From the NCBI GenBank assembly GCA_030490835.1, contig CM059977.1, positions 24,285,335 through 24,349,334 of the forward strand: a stretch of DNA of 64,000 nt, written 5' to 3'. The notes under the pieces were generated by a model. It ran no database searches and had not been told where the DNA came from. It saw only the letters and a program-made list of their open reading frames with translations. A program made the position numbers and the translations under genes. Shown one piece after another: positions 21,973-32,974 of this stretch (the first letter of the stretch is position 1; each line of letters begins with the position of its first letter). Source of the DNA: Annona cherimola (Eukaryota; Streptophyta; Magnoliopsida; Magnoliales; Annonaceae).

Positions 21973-22497
21973 TAGGGCTGCAACTTGGGTAGCTAAGGTA
22001 CACATGGGTTGATTGATCGGCTATTTTAAAATAGATAATGTTTTTATTTTAATACCCATTAGGTAAGGTAGATTTGAAATATAAAATACACTGTTCAATT
22101 AAAGTAAGGCACGTTCCAAATTTCGAATATCCGAAAGTGACCCAAATTACTAATAGATGTTTAATAAATACTTCATGAAATAGTTTTTATATTGAAAGAT
22201 ATAAATATATTTTTTAAATATATAGAAACTTTTTTAATTAATTTATTATTTAGTAGATCTAATAAATATATTTCAAAAATTACATTATTATTATTATCTT
22301 GATTAGAGGTTTTTAGGTAAGATTTATAATAAAGTTATAATTATCAAATATAATATAAAATTATTTTTAAGTACTGATTTGAAATCGAAATTAGACTTTA
22401 AAAAATACTATGGGATAGGCTTAGAATCGACTAAAATTAAAATATGCTAGGGTAGGCATTTTTTAACCGGACCCACCCGAACTAAATTACAACCCCG
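21973..22497. mobile_element. Non-autonomous hAT element
   Basis: It starts tagggctgcaacttgggt and ends aattacaaccccg, imperfect inverted repeats. A perfect 8-bp duplication, gggaaaga, flanks it at 21965-21972 and 22498-22505. At 525 bp it has no coding sequence. Its tips resemble those of the larger element at 61,856-63,246. Confidence 0.8.
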
Positions 22498-22581
22498 GGG
22501 AAAGACCAGAGGCTATATTAAAATGTGCCTATTTGCCCGCCCGGTGCCAATGCCTCAACATTTGTGCTTCCACATAAGCTT

Positions 22582-22634
22582 CGATTAGGAGCCTTTTTTT
22601 TTTTTTTTTTTTTTTTGATGAAACGATTTGGAGC
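22582..22634 (-). repeat. Poly(A) micro-insertion with 11-bp direct repeats
   Basis: cgattaggagc at 22582-22592 and cgatttggagc at 22624-22634 (one mismatch) flank about 31 bases. On the minus strand these read tttcatc followed by more than 20 A. Confidence 0.5.
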
Positions 22635-22659
22635 TTTTTGAATCCGCGCGTTATGGGAA

Positions 22660-22915
22660 TTTTTCTCAGGGATTATTTGATAAATTAGGTAGGAAGAAAA
22701 TGAAAAATTAAGTTTTTGAAAAGTGTGAGAGTGAAATGATATAATACGATAGAGATAAACTAAAAATAAATAGGATAGCTTTGTGATAAATAATTGAAAT
22801 ATAAGAGTAAAAATAAAAAAGTAAAGTAATTGGATGGTTGAGACATCAAATTATTTCTTGAAAAATATGTACGGAGAGGTGAGAAGTTTACTCCCCTACC
22901 AAAGCATCCCTTACT
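22660..22915. mobile_element. Degraded MITE related to the gtgtgttt family
   Basis: Motifs such as atgatataatacgatag, taaataggatag and attgaaaaataagag-like runs occur in the same order as in the copy at 19,854-20,136. Inverted ends are weak (gggattatttgata and taccaaagcatccc). Confidence 0.35.
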
Positions 22916-23028
22916 TTTACCCCTAGGTTATTTGCAAAAAGAAGCACTGTAAATTTGCTTATTATGATTTTAATCTTATAGTTTTAATATTTGCAAATAT
23001 AATCCTTTAACTTTAGATGTTGACAAAA

Positions 23029-23565
23029 ACGGTTCCGCTTCTATGTAACTAGATTATATAGAAACGGAACCATATAACTCCTTTAAAATTTAAGATTTTG
23101 ATTTTAATAAAAAATTCAATCATTTATTGTATTTAACATTATTTGTTTATCTAGAAAATCAAATTTTATCACAATCTAATATGTTTATAGGCTACATTGG
23201 TTCAAAATATATATTTATGTGTAAATTATGAAAAATGCTTAGATCTATTTGCATATATATTAGAATGTAATAATATTTTACAGAATCATGTGAAATGATA
23301 TTTTGGATGATTTAGATGTCGAAAATACTATTTTAAAATTAATATTTTAGCATTTTTCATAATTTATACATGAATATATATATTTTCTAACAGATGTGAC
23401 TTATAAACATACTTGATTGGGATGAAACTTGATCTCCTCGATAAACAAATGATGTTAAATACAATAAATAAATTAGATTTTCCATCAAAGATCAAAATTT
23501 TAGATTTTCAAGGGATTACATGAATCTGCTTTTATGTAACTCGATTACATAAAGTGAATCCCATA
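23029..23565. mobile_element. Fold-back element, cgcttctatgtaac type
   Basis: The left end ggttccgcttctatgtaac is followed within 20 bases by its own inverted form, making a terminal hairpin (tatagaaacggaacc). The right end has tctgcttttatgtaac followed by gattacataaagtgaatccc. Subterminal parts (ttaagattttgatttt, tttatctagaaaatcaaa) recur inverted toward the right end. The centre holds the shared core near tttagatgtcgaaaatac. No coding sequence. Confidence 0.6.
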
Positions 23566-24033
23566 TTTTTGTTGTAAAATTGATTGTCATTCTCGGAATT
23601 CGATTAAGCCTGAGTGGTTATTTTTGTACAACTTCACAAATTAGAAAAACATATGCGTAAATATCGAAACTATAAGATTAAAATAATTAATAGACAAACT
23701 GACAGAGTTATTTTTCCAAATAACCATTTTACAGCAAAACTAAAGTTCCATGTTGCAAATTATTTAAAAACAGCAGCGCCAAACAAGCCTCGAAGAGTCA
23801 TACCCCGTCACAATCCAATTGCTCATCACATCCCCTCCGATTGCATATTTGGATTATTGGATAGTCCTTAAGTAGTTAGAATTTTCCATGGGCTTAGCTC
23901 TTAGCTGATAAGGCAAGCCCAGTCCAGTTTTCTTCCTTTATTCCTCAGCCACTGCTGCTGTCCCCTCCTCTGACCTCTCTCCGCGCCCTGTTATTGCCAA
24001 CCCACGCCTGCTTCGCTACGGAGATAAAAGAAG

Positions 24034-27000
24034 ATGACGTTCTTCCACTTCTTCAACTGCGCGATTCTCACCTTTGGCCCTCACGCCGTCTACTACTCCG
24101 CAACACCACTGTAAGTTGTGCACCTTCACTTCCTGCCAATTCGCAGATCTGCCCATCTTCCTTTTGCTCAAATCATTTCCGAAGAACATGCTATATCTGG
24201 ATTTTCTTTTTTGAATCGCATGTAATCCCACAATCAAATGTAGGAAGCTTGCTTTTCTTCATTTCAGATCCTGCTGGTGCCATGTCTGCTTGGATTGGTT
24301 GATTGGCAGACACCAAGTTTGTAATTTGCGAAGATAGCTCAAGATTTCAATTTTTTGATTCCCAAAATGAAGGGACGTGTGTGTATTTGTCCGTGAGTTG
24401 GGCGCGTAAACATTGATTCCTGTTGTTTTACCTAGCAGGATTCCCGTTATGTATGGATATCCCAGTGTCTCCCGCGAGAGAAACTGCATTATCCTGAGAT
24501 AGTTTCCTTCCTAACACAGCTTTTTGTCCTCGAATTCATATAAGCGAATTGCTACCTACACTTTTTCTTCTTCTTTGGTTGGATTTAACTGGACGTGGTC
24601 AGGATACAAATTTTTAGAGTGAATTTTCAGTTTATAATGAACGATTATTTACTTACATGGTAGATACCTAAAAATTGTTTAGTCTTGTATTCTAATTAGT
24701 TAGTAATGTTTGTACGTGAGATTACGGTGGTCTGTGGTCAAGATTATTTCTTTCTCTACCAAGAATGATATTGTCTGTTATTACGAGCACTTTCATTCTC
24801 GTAGTTGTAACTGGTTCATCAAAGGCAAAGCCATCACTCTAGGACGTCTATCAATGGGTTCAGCAATAGCCTTGTATTGCTATTACATTCACAAGCTAAT
24901 AGCTTAGAAAGAATTTTGTTTTTATGATATCCTTTGAGCCATTTGTTTTTGAAGCCTTCAAGTTGAACTTATTTGATCTCAATTGTTTTAGTTGTTGATC
25001 TTCATTGTAGGCAGACAATCTAAATCTACTTTGCTTATCTTAACCACCAGTTTACATTCTTTAGATTGTGTTTTTTCACTCCCTTTGATGCATTCATTTC
25101 TCAAATGTTGGTAGTATAGACGTTTTGCGAAACCCTTCACCATCTATCATCTATAGCTGGGTGCTGATGGCTGCGTCTGATATCTCAAACTTACTTTGAT
25201 TGGTATTTTACAATCTGATATGACTCCAAAGGCATTTCACAATAATCCACACAGCATTGGTTCAATGAGCAAAATTGTCCTCATTATTGCTTACAAAAAT
25301 ATAACAAATGGAGAGGCCATTTTCAACCAATCTAACATTTGGAGAATGGTAAGATTCAGATCAGCAATCATCTAATTTCTTGTTTTTTTTTTTAATAAAA
25401 AAAATAGTGTTGACAAAATTCTTATGCTTGTTCAAACTCTGTATTCACTGGCTTTGTTATTTTCTTGATCAACAGATCTGTATTATATTATTACAATTAG
25501 CTTCTATGACGTCTTGGAGCAAACCCCAAATAAATGTATTTTCTCGATATGGAATATAATTGCCTCATTCTGTAGTCTTATTGAATTCTGGATGTCTGCA
25601 TGCAGATCAGAATATGACACTGTGGGAACATCCATTAAAGCTGCTCTCGTTTATCTGGGAACTGCTTTAGTAAAGGTTAGATTGCTGTCTATGCTAATCT
25701 TCTCCCGTTGTTAATGACAGTGGAAAAGCTGGTTTCGTCATCTTAATAGAATATATTGTGCTTGGGTTGACCTTATAGGACCAGAAGGTCTCAATCCTTC
25801 ACAGCATGAGCTACGCTGGGTGTTATATTAATTGTTGCAAATAAGGTCTATTTTTATGTTTTCTGTTCTGCTGCTTCATTATGTAAGGGACTAAAAATTG
25901 AGTGTGCTTCAATGCTTTCCCTTTGCAAATGATTTCGAAAATACGTCCACGATCATGTATAAAAAATTTCACCTATGCATATGCATGTAAACACATGATA
26001 TTTTGAGTATCAGTGTAAAGAACATCTCAGAGCCAGTCTCATATCATTTGCAGTTTATGTAAACAAAGGTAGAAAATTGAACTCACAGCATGTGGTTTTC
26101 TTCCTGAGCTGCAAGTATGCATTCTTGGTGTATGATATGAAATAAATCAAGCAGGTAGTTTTTTTTTTTTTTTTTGGTTGAGTCAAGCAGGTAGTGTTTC
26201 ATGTCTTCCTCAAATGAATAATTTATTCGGGGACTTGGAATACATTCTATGGATAAGAAACATGACACAATTTGATAATCATCTTACCTCACAAAAATCT
26301 CTTTAGTAAGCGGATTTTATCTCCAGCTTGTATATATTGTGATTTTAAGGTAATTAGACATTCATATTGAACAAAGGCATTGTGAGTCTTAGGCTTTATT
26401 ATCAACTGCTAAATGCACTTGTGATTTTAAGGTAATGAGACATTCATATTGAACAGAGGCATTGTGACTCTTAAGCTTTATTATCAACTGCCAAATGCAC
26501 TTGTGATTTTAAGGTAATGAGACATTCATAGTGAACAAAGGCCTTGTGGGTCTTAAGCTTTATTATCAACTACCAAATGCACTTGTGCCTTCGAGGCTGA
26601 ATTGGAAAACACAAATTGCTCCACATTTCTGGGATATATTCTATTTACTAGTAGTATTCTCTTAATATTAGTGGCCATATTAAAAGTCAGTGTTGCGGGT
26701 TGCCTGCTAATACATTTTAGTCATGTTTGCTTGTGTGTACACACATGAGTGTTTTCTGAAATAATTTTTCTCTTTTTGTACTGGCAGCTTGTTTGCCTTG
26801 CAACTTTCCTCAAAGTACCAGAGAATGACAGTTTTGACCCATATCAGGTGCTTTTTTGGGTCGCATTTTCTTTTCTCTGTATTTATATTATTGGGAGACT
26901 GATTGTTACATCTAAACCACTCTGCCTTTCACAGGAGATTATGATTCTCCCTGTTCATCATTCTATACGCTAGTCTCAGACTCAACTTACTGGGGCAGTT

Positions 27001-29436
27001 ATGCTAACACAGTTTGACCATTTGAAATTCTACAATCCTTTGCTAAGATGAACTTGAGCAGAGAAACCATTATTGAAATGCTTTTTTAAATAGGCCTTCC
27101 TATCTGAAGATATTGCTTTTGATGATATGTTTTTCTTTCTTTTTTTGATTCTGATAATATTTTTAATTGTTAGTGCAAACTACTTGACAGGAGTGGAATT
27201 GGCACCTGATCCCTAAATCTCATACCATTTGCCATTGGTGTATGATATATACAGATACTTAGATTAACAGTTGTATAAAAAAACAATTCAAAAAAAATTT
27301 AAAAAGGTTTTTCTCTAGGTGCATTGAATCAGGACTCAGTATATAAGGCCAATTTTTTTCACATGATGCATTGAGCTTTATCTGTAGACAAACAAGTTCA
27401 TAATATTTGTTTCCATGATGCAGTCTCGAACTAGATTTAGCCATTTAGGTTGCTTAATTAACTTGAATTTGTTGATCCCAATGCAATGTCCAATAAATGG
27501 CAATATTTCATGGAATTACCTTATTCAGATAATTTGAAAGTTTCCATTGATAGATAGACACTATACTTCAGTTTTAAAATTGAGAATATTAGAGGTAGGA
27601 AAGAAATTACTAAGTGTAAACTTATGTATGCTGAGCTTCTTACATGGCCAAGATTTTTAATCATCAACAAGATGATAGGACGCTTTATTGCTTCCGGATA
27701 CATGGCAGAGGGTTCCCAGAAACTTCTTTATCATTATTGCTTTTTATTGGGTTAGCTTTTTAGTTCTATTCATTTTTTATTGTTTCTTTGTTTATTTGCA
27801 TGAATGCTTCTGAAGTCCTAACAGTTTGTTGCTCATGTATCTCCAGGAATTGTTGAAAGCACTGATCGGGTTTATAGATGTTGCTGGACTTTATTTTGCA
27901 TTGACACAGTTGACTCACAGAAACATCTCTCAAAATCATAAATTCCAAGCTGTTGGACTAGGTTGGTGCCCTTGGTTTCTTTTGAGGATTGGGCTACCTG
28001 TTCTTCTAAGTTGTTGTTTCCGTTCAATCAGGCTTGATCAATTTTAGTTTCCATTCTGTTAGGCATGACCAATATTAGTTTCCATTATCTCAGGCATGGT
28101 CAATATTAGTTTCTGTTCTATCAGGCATGATAAATATTAGTTTTACTTTCATCTTTATAAGAATTCTGAAAGTTTGAAGCTTTTAGCTGATTGCTGCTTC
28201 TAAAGGAGTTACGTATTGATGCACTTAAAATCATTATTGTGAACATGGACTGGGCACACTATCTCATTGGTGTTTTGCCCTGTCTTGTGTATGCTTGCCA
28301 ATTACTTAGAAGTAGAGTCAGAGTTTGGAGGCAATTTTTACCTTGAGAGATGCGTGCAATGAATTTTGGGAGTTGGTTCTAGACATGAAGATCAAAAGTT
28401 CATGCAGCTTCTAATGCACTAGAGTATCAATTAAATGACTGCTATTCTACTCACAACCTTCTGTTTCTCCTCTTTTTTCCCCCTCAACTTGTTAGGTTGG
28501 GCATTTGCGGACTCAGTTCTGCATAGATTGGCACCGCTCTGGGTTGGTGCCAGAGGTTTGGAATTTACATGGGAGTATATTCTACAAGGCCTTGAAGCAA
28601 ATGCCAATCTGGTTTATCTCTGTTGCTCATGACCTCTTTTTGCCTCACCTTTATCAGTTATCAATCTGAATTTTAATTCAGTTTCTTATTTCTATTCTGA
28701 GCTCAGGTGTTGAATGTGTCTCTTGCTGCATTGGGGTCTTTGATTTGGCTCCGGAAGAACAAACCTAAGACCCTGATCCCAATCATTTATGCGTGTGCCG
28801 GGATTCTTGCTACCATGCCTTCTATTACAAGGTATCTTTCTAGCTGTGAGCCTCTCCTTAGTCAATATAATGTCAATCAAATTAATCAACATATGAAACT
28901 GCATATAGCTCAAGTTTTTGAGTAAACCTCTCTTGTTGGCTTCCAATAACAATTTCAAAGTCTTTGAAGAAATGCAGCACACATTGTCTAAACTTGAAAG
29001 AATGGATAATCTCTTCCATCATTAAGCACTCTAGTCTTGCTTGGATTTTGAATCATAAATATCTATGACCTATTCACTTTGATTGCTTTTTGAAAGTAAA
29101 TTCTTTGTTTTTTTGACATGGTTTTATTCTTAGTACCGGGTCTCAAATATATGTAATTTTTACTTGGCTGTGGTGCACTTGTAGTACATATTTTGTCACA
29201 GTCATAACTCTGCTCCTATATGTTTGTCTGGGCTTCCTTTGCACCACATGTAGCTGTTTAAGTATGCTTCAATTCCATCATACTAATTCTGATGTTCCTT
29301 TTCGATAATTTGAAGCTATCTGAGACGAGGTTTGGGTTGGCACCTACCTAAGGTTGTGGGCTTTGAACTCTTCTCTTCACTGGTCATGGCCTTTATTAGT
29401 TGGCAACTTTTCAGTGCATGCCAGAGACCTCTTTAA
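24034..29436 (+). CDS. TMEM147: TMEM147 homologue, BOS complex subunit, 7 exons
   Basis: Exons are 24034-24110, 25606-25675, 26788-26847, 27847-27961, 28496-28611, 28707-28831 and 29316-29436. All have GT/AG borders and consistent phase, giving 227 residues. The start MTFFHFFNCAILTFGPH aligns with the animal TMEM147 start (MTLFHFGNC...). The blocks LGWAFADSVLHRLAPLWVGA, GLEFTWEYI and DVAGLYFAL match the family, and length agrees with the roughly 224-residue animal protein. TMEM147 is a multi-pass ER membrane protein. With NICALIN and NOMO it forms the BOS complex, part of the translocon that inserts multi-spanning membrane proteins. Several hydrophobic helices are visible along the chain. Introns contain minisatellites (26,339-26,584 and 28,017-28,140) and one poly(A) micro-insertion. 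No damage is seen. Confidence 0.9.
26147..26195 (-). repeat. Poly(A) micro-insertion with 13-bp direct repeats (intron)
   Basis: tcaagcaggtagt occurs at 26147-26159 and 26183-26195. The 23 bases between read on the minus strand as ctcaacc followed by a long A run. It lies in intron 2 of the TMEM147 homologue. Confidence 0.55.
26339..26584. repeat. 82-bp minisatellite, three copies (intron)
   Basis: Three head-to-tail units start gtgattttaaggtaat at 26,339, 26,421 and 26,503. They differ at only a few positions each. They lie in intron 2 of the TMEM147 homologue. Confidence 0.9.
28017..28140. repeat. 31-bp minisatellite, four copies (intron)
   Basis: Four consecutive 31-bp units have the pattern tttcc-tt---tcaggcatg followed by a-caatattag. 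They lie just inside intron 4 of the TMEM147 homologue, about 55 bp after the splice donor. Confidence 0.85.
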
Positions 29437-30598
29437 GGGAATAAATTCAAGACTAACGAGATCCTCATGGAGAATTCGCCAATATCAAAATCTTATTTCA
29501 AAATGGAAATTCCTACTGAGTTTTGTTTATTGTAGAGAGATGTTTCATAGTTTTATAGCAATGTAGATGCACTCAACTTGGAGGAACTTCAGATGTTACT
29601 GCTAATCCATTCAGGGGAATTTCCTTGTTTCAACCTCCATCTTCGTTCCTTTCTTAAGGGTCCATATTTTACTAGACAGCAAATCATTTGAAGGCTAAAT
29701 ACTACTATGTATCTTATCAAAAAAAAAAAAAAATACTACTATGCACAAGTAGAATGTGGCGTGCAGACAAGTATGCATGTCATGACAGTCGAAATTTCGT
29801 GGGAAGAACGTGACAGGATGTTGTAATTGCTTGCGGTTTGGTAATTGTATTTTTTGTGATTGATCGGCTTCTTTTTAGTTCTAGCAGGAAAAGAAAATTT
29901 TCTTGTTACCAATTCTCTCTTTGACATGTAATCACCATTGGCTGGTATGAGGCATATCATTTTCAGAGTTGTCCTTGCTACCTTCCTGCTGAATAAGGTT
30001 GGAAGACTTCTTGCAGGTTTAGGCCCCAGACAGAACAGCATAATTTTTTTTTTGTAAAAAAAAAATAAAAATTGATTGCCGGTTGCTTTAGAAGTTTGAT
30101 CTCTCACTAAAGAACCACCCATTGTACCCAAACGAGTAATCGCTGTTTCTCGATGTGTTGATAACAAAAATTTATCTGCAGCAAAGATTAAGGCATAATG
30201 CATTCAGCAGCCTGTAAAATGTAAGTGAAATCCTTTCCACTCCCCCAACCATACTTCCATGAATATATGGAATTTCCAACCAAGCTGAACACTAATTACA
30301 TCACTGGCACTAAAGCAGATCCGGGTCCGTATTCTGATATGGATTGTACATGCATCAGTCATGAGATTAGAAACACCATTTTGAATTTCACCCAAAGAAA
30401 AGGAAAGTAAAAAAAGGAACAGAGATTGATGCAACCACATAAAAACGCTAAAATTCAATGGATGGTTATCCAAGCCAATGCAATTTGAACAAAAACCCAG
30501 TTCGCTAATCGCCCCAAGTTGTCGATTTACATAACCAAAAACAGTCCAGCTCCAAACGACGGTGGGAAAGGAGAAAATATGTGATATTTCATGAGTTC
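29437..30598. other. Convergent intergenic region
   Basis: It lies between the 3' ends of the TMEM147 homologue (+) and petM (-) and should hold both 3' UTRs. No open frame resembles a known protein. One poly(A) micro-insertion sits at 29,698-29,743. Confidence 0.5.
29698..29743 (+). repeat. Poly(A) micro-insertion with 12-bp direct repeats
   Basis: aatactactatg occurs at 29698-29709 and 29732-29743. Between them stand tatcttatc and a run of A. Unlike the others it is oriented with the A tail on the plus strand. Confidence 0.55.
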
Positions 30599-30973
30599 TC
30601 ATGACTCGGATTCTTCGACCCAAGCTTCCACTCGGAGCAGAACAAATCCTACAGCAACCCCAACAAGCACAAGCCCATTCATGATCGCTGCAATCTTGAA
30701 TATCTCCGCGGCAGCATTGCATCTAGCAGAGAGGGCTCCCCCACCATTACCCCGTCTCTTCGCAGCCGCCTTCAATGACTTCATATACATTGCGAATGAA
30801 TAGTTGGTGCAAACTGGCTGACCTATGGAGGCTATGCTGTTGTGGGCTTTCAGTCCAGCAAAGGAACTCATCCCACTAATGTAAACCACCCTCCTCTTTG
30901 CCTCCGATGGGCTGCGACCGGGGCAGGCGACCATTGCCGCCAGTGGGGAGACCGTAGCCGATGCCGTCGACAT
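30599..30973 (-). CDS. PETM: Cytochrome b6f complex subunit 7 precursor (PetM)
   Basis: The 124-residue precursor ends in the PetM signature: [20 protein letters not shown], then [12 protein letters not shown] and an acidic tail. This is one membrane helix at about residues 95-114. PetM is a small single-span subunit of the thylakoid cytochrome b6f complex, which passes electrons from plastoquinol to plastocyanin. The first roughly 85 residues are rich in Ser, Ala, Lys and Arg and act as a plastid transit peptide; cleavage is probably near the Cys-Asn before the AAAE. The start [16 protein letters not shown] was chosen because it follows a splice acceptor two bases upstream (gcag then gt). 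The 5' UTR therefore probably contains an intron (about 31,100-30,976). The coding part has no intron and no damage. Confidence 0.88.
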   Translation of the reverse strand: MSTASATVSPLAAMVACPGRSPSEAKRRVVYISGMSSFAGLKAHNSIASIGQPVCTNYSFAMYMKSLKAAAKRRGNGGGALSARCNAAAEIFKIAAIMNGLVLVGVAVGFVLLRVEAWVEESES

Positions 30974-31300
30974 ACCTGCGGACCCACAAAAATTCATGAT
31001 AAGAGTAAGTCCATCATAACTTGTGTGAGGGAAGCCTTGAAATATCACAATTGGAAAACATTTGCTAGATCAATTGGAAGGAGAAGCGCAATGAATACCT
31101 TTCGGTGAGGCTCTTTGGGGAAAGGATGGAGGAGTTGCTTTGCTGAGTTGGGTGTTGGGCGTGTGGTGAGTGATAAAACAAGATGGGAGGAAGTATCAAG
31201 GATGGCTTTGTATGGGAATGAGAGGAGAGAGTTCGGATAAGGTGGGAGTCCAAATGGGTGGCTGGTAATGCGGATCTTGTGGTTCACTTTCTATATAGAA
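30974..31300 (-). promoter_or_regulatory. petM 5' UTR with intron and TATA box
   Basis: On the minus strand a TATA-like ctatatag lies at about 31,291-31,299, within the palindrome ttctatatagaa. A C-rich leader follows. A plausible donor (gaaag then gtattc) at about 31,100 pairs with the acceptor ending at 30,976, two bases before the ATG. The arrangement suggests a non-coding first exon. This is inferred from signals only. Confidence 0.5.
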
Positions 31301-32974
31301 ATATAGAGGTTTTCCAGCTTTAAATGCTGGCCAAGAAAACTACCAGAGGAAAAGAGATAGGACCCGGTTGTGATGAGGGGCCACATGTTGTAAATCCAGA
31401 CCACTGAAATTGTTGAGCTGTTTGGGTCGTATTTTAATCAATAGAGTTTTCGGCCAGTTATCTTGCAATCATTCATTCGATGGACATCAAGTGGACGGCC
31501 AGGATCTTAAGCTGTCCTTGGAATCAAGCACCGGATGTACTGCATTCTTCACAAGAAGCGTCCACCTGTTGCCTGTTGGGTCTTATATATAATCACAAGG
31601 GAAAAAATAGAATTATTAGAAAAAATGAAGGTCGGGTCAATTAAAAATTAGGGAAGAAGAAAAAAAAATTTCTTTCTTTCTTTTTTTTTGCTTAACAAGA
31701 GGGAAATGGTTAAAAAAAAAAAGAGCCTAGAAATGGAAGAGCAGATGGGAAGAAATCTACTTACTAGATTTTGATGTGCTCTGACAACAAAACAGGAGAG
31801 GATAAAAATGGAGCTAAACAGACGAAATCCAAAAGGGAAAAAATTAAATGGGATAATATGAGGGGTTATATTAGCCTGGAAAAATATATATATGCAAAAT
31901 TCGGTAAATGAATTAAACTTTGGAAAAATATTTTCATGGGTTAACAAGATCAAACCCTGTAATATGAGTTATAAATTGGACAAATCTGAAACAAATAAGA
32001 TTGATGATGGAAAAAATAGGATAATTTGTAAATATGCTCACGTAGTTTAAATATAATTATAAAATTTTCACATAGTTTTACAAATTACAAATGACCCTCA
32101 CATAGTTCGACCATTAATATAACTATACTCATGTTGCTACAACGCTATTTAATAGCACCATCATAGATATATTTGCAAAGAAATGTAAACTACAATAGTA
32201 TGTTTGCAAAAATTAAATATACTTACTTAATTTCTAAAAATTATAAATATACTTATCTAATTTGCATATCTTTGCAAATATACTACGCCGTAACTGTGCA
32301 ATAATGATCTCATAAAAGCATGGACATATTTGCAATTATAGTTAAGTCATATGAAGTTATTAGTAATTTATGAAACTATTATGTGAGTACATTTGCGATT
32401 ATGATCTAAATATATACGTAATATTTGCAAATTACCTACAAAAAATATGGTTGATAATTAAAAACACAAAGAATAATGAGAACAGAAAGTAGGTTGGTCG
32501 AGGCAGGTTGAAATAATACATATTGCAAATTGCAGGGCTCCCTTGGTTTGGACTTTGGACTAGTAAAGCAAGACCCACGATGATCAAATAGCCAGAAAAC
32601 AAAGGCCTAGAAGACCATGGAGCGGAGCTGGATGTGGGTATCAGTGTTTTAAAAGCACCATCATGGCGTGAAGCTACTCATAAGTTTACAGCTGCAAGTG
32701 CAGGTTTCCAACAAACTGTCTTTGGTCCCTGGCTTTGACAATGATCACTACAAGTACATAGTATAGTTCAAAGTCCTAGTATAGTTCAAAGCCCAAAGAC
32801 CAGTGGAATGTATAAACCAGTATGTAAAGTTCTTGAGATAAATATCTCTGATATGGTGAATCATGTTAGCTGTTCCCTACATAATAAGAATCACAAGACA
32901 TATCACAAAGCACATGCTTTAAAATCTTTCCACCAACACATCTAAACAGAAGAGCCTAAGCTTGTAACCACATG
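31301..32974. other. AT-rich intergenic DNA
   Basis: No gene is supported. The 32,015-32,440 part looks like another inverted-repeat element: ataatttgtaaatatgctc near the left and aatatttgcaaattac near the right are inverted partners. A small duplication (ctagtatagttcaaag) lies near 32,760-32,800. Confidence 0.45.

Noticed and set aside
30204..30722. 172-residue minus-strand open frame overlapping petM
   Set aside because: Overlaps the petM coding end in another frame and has no recognised domain.
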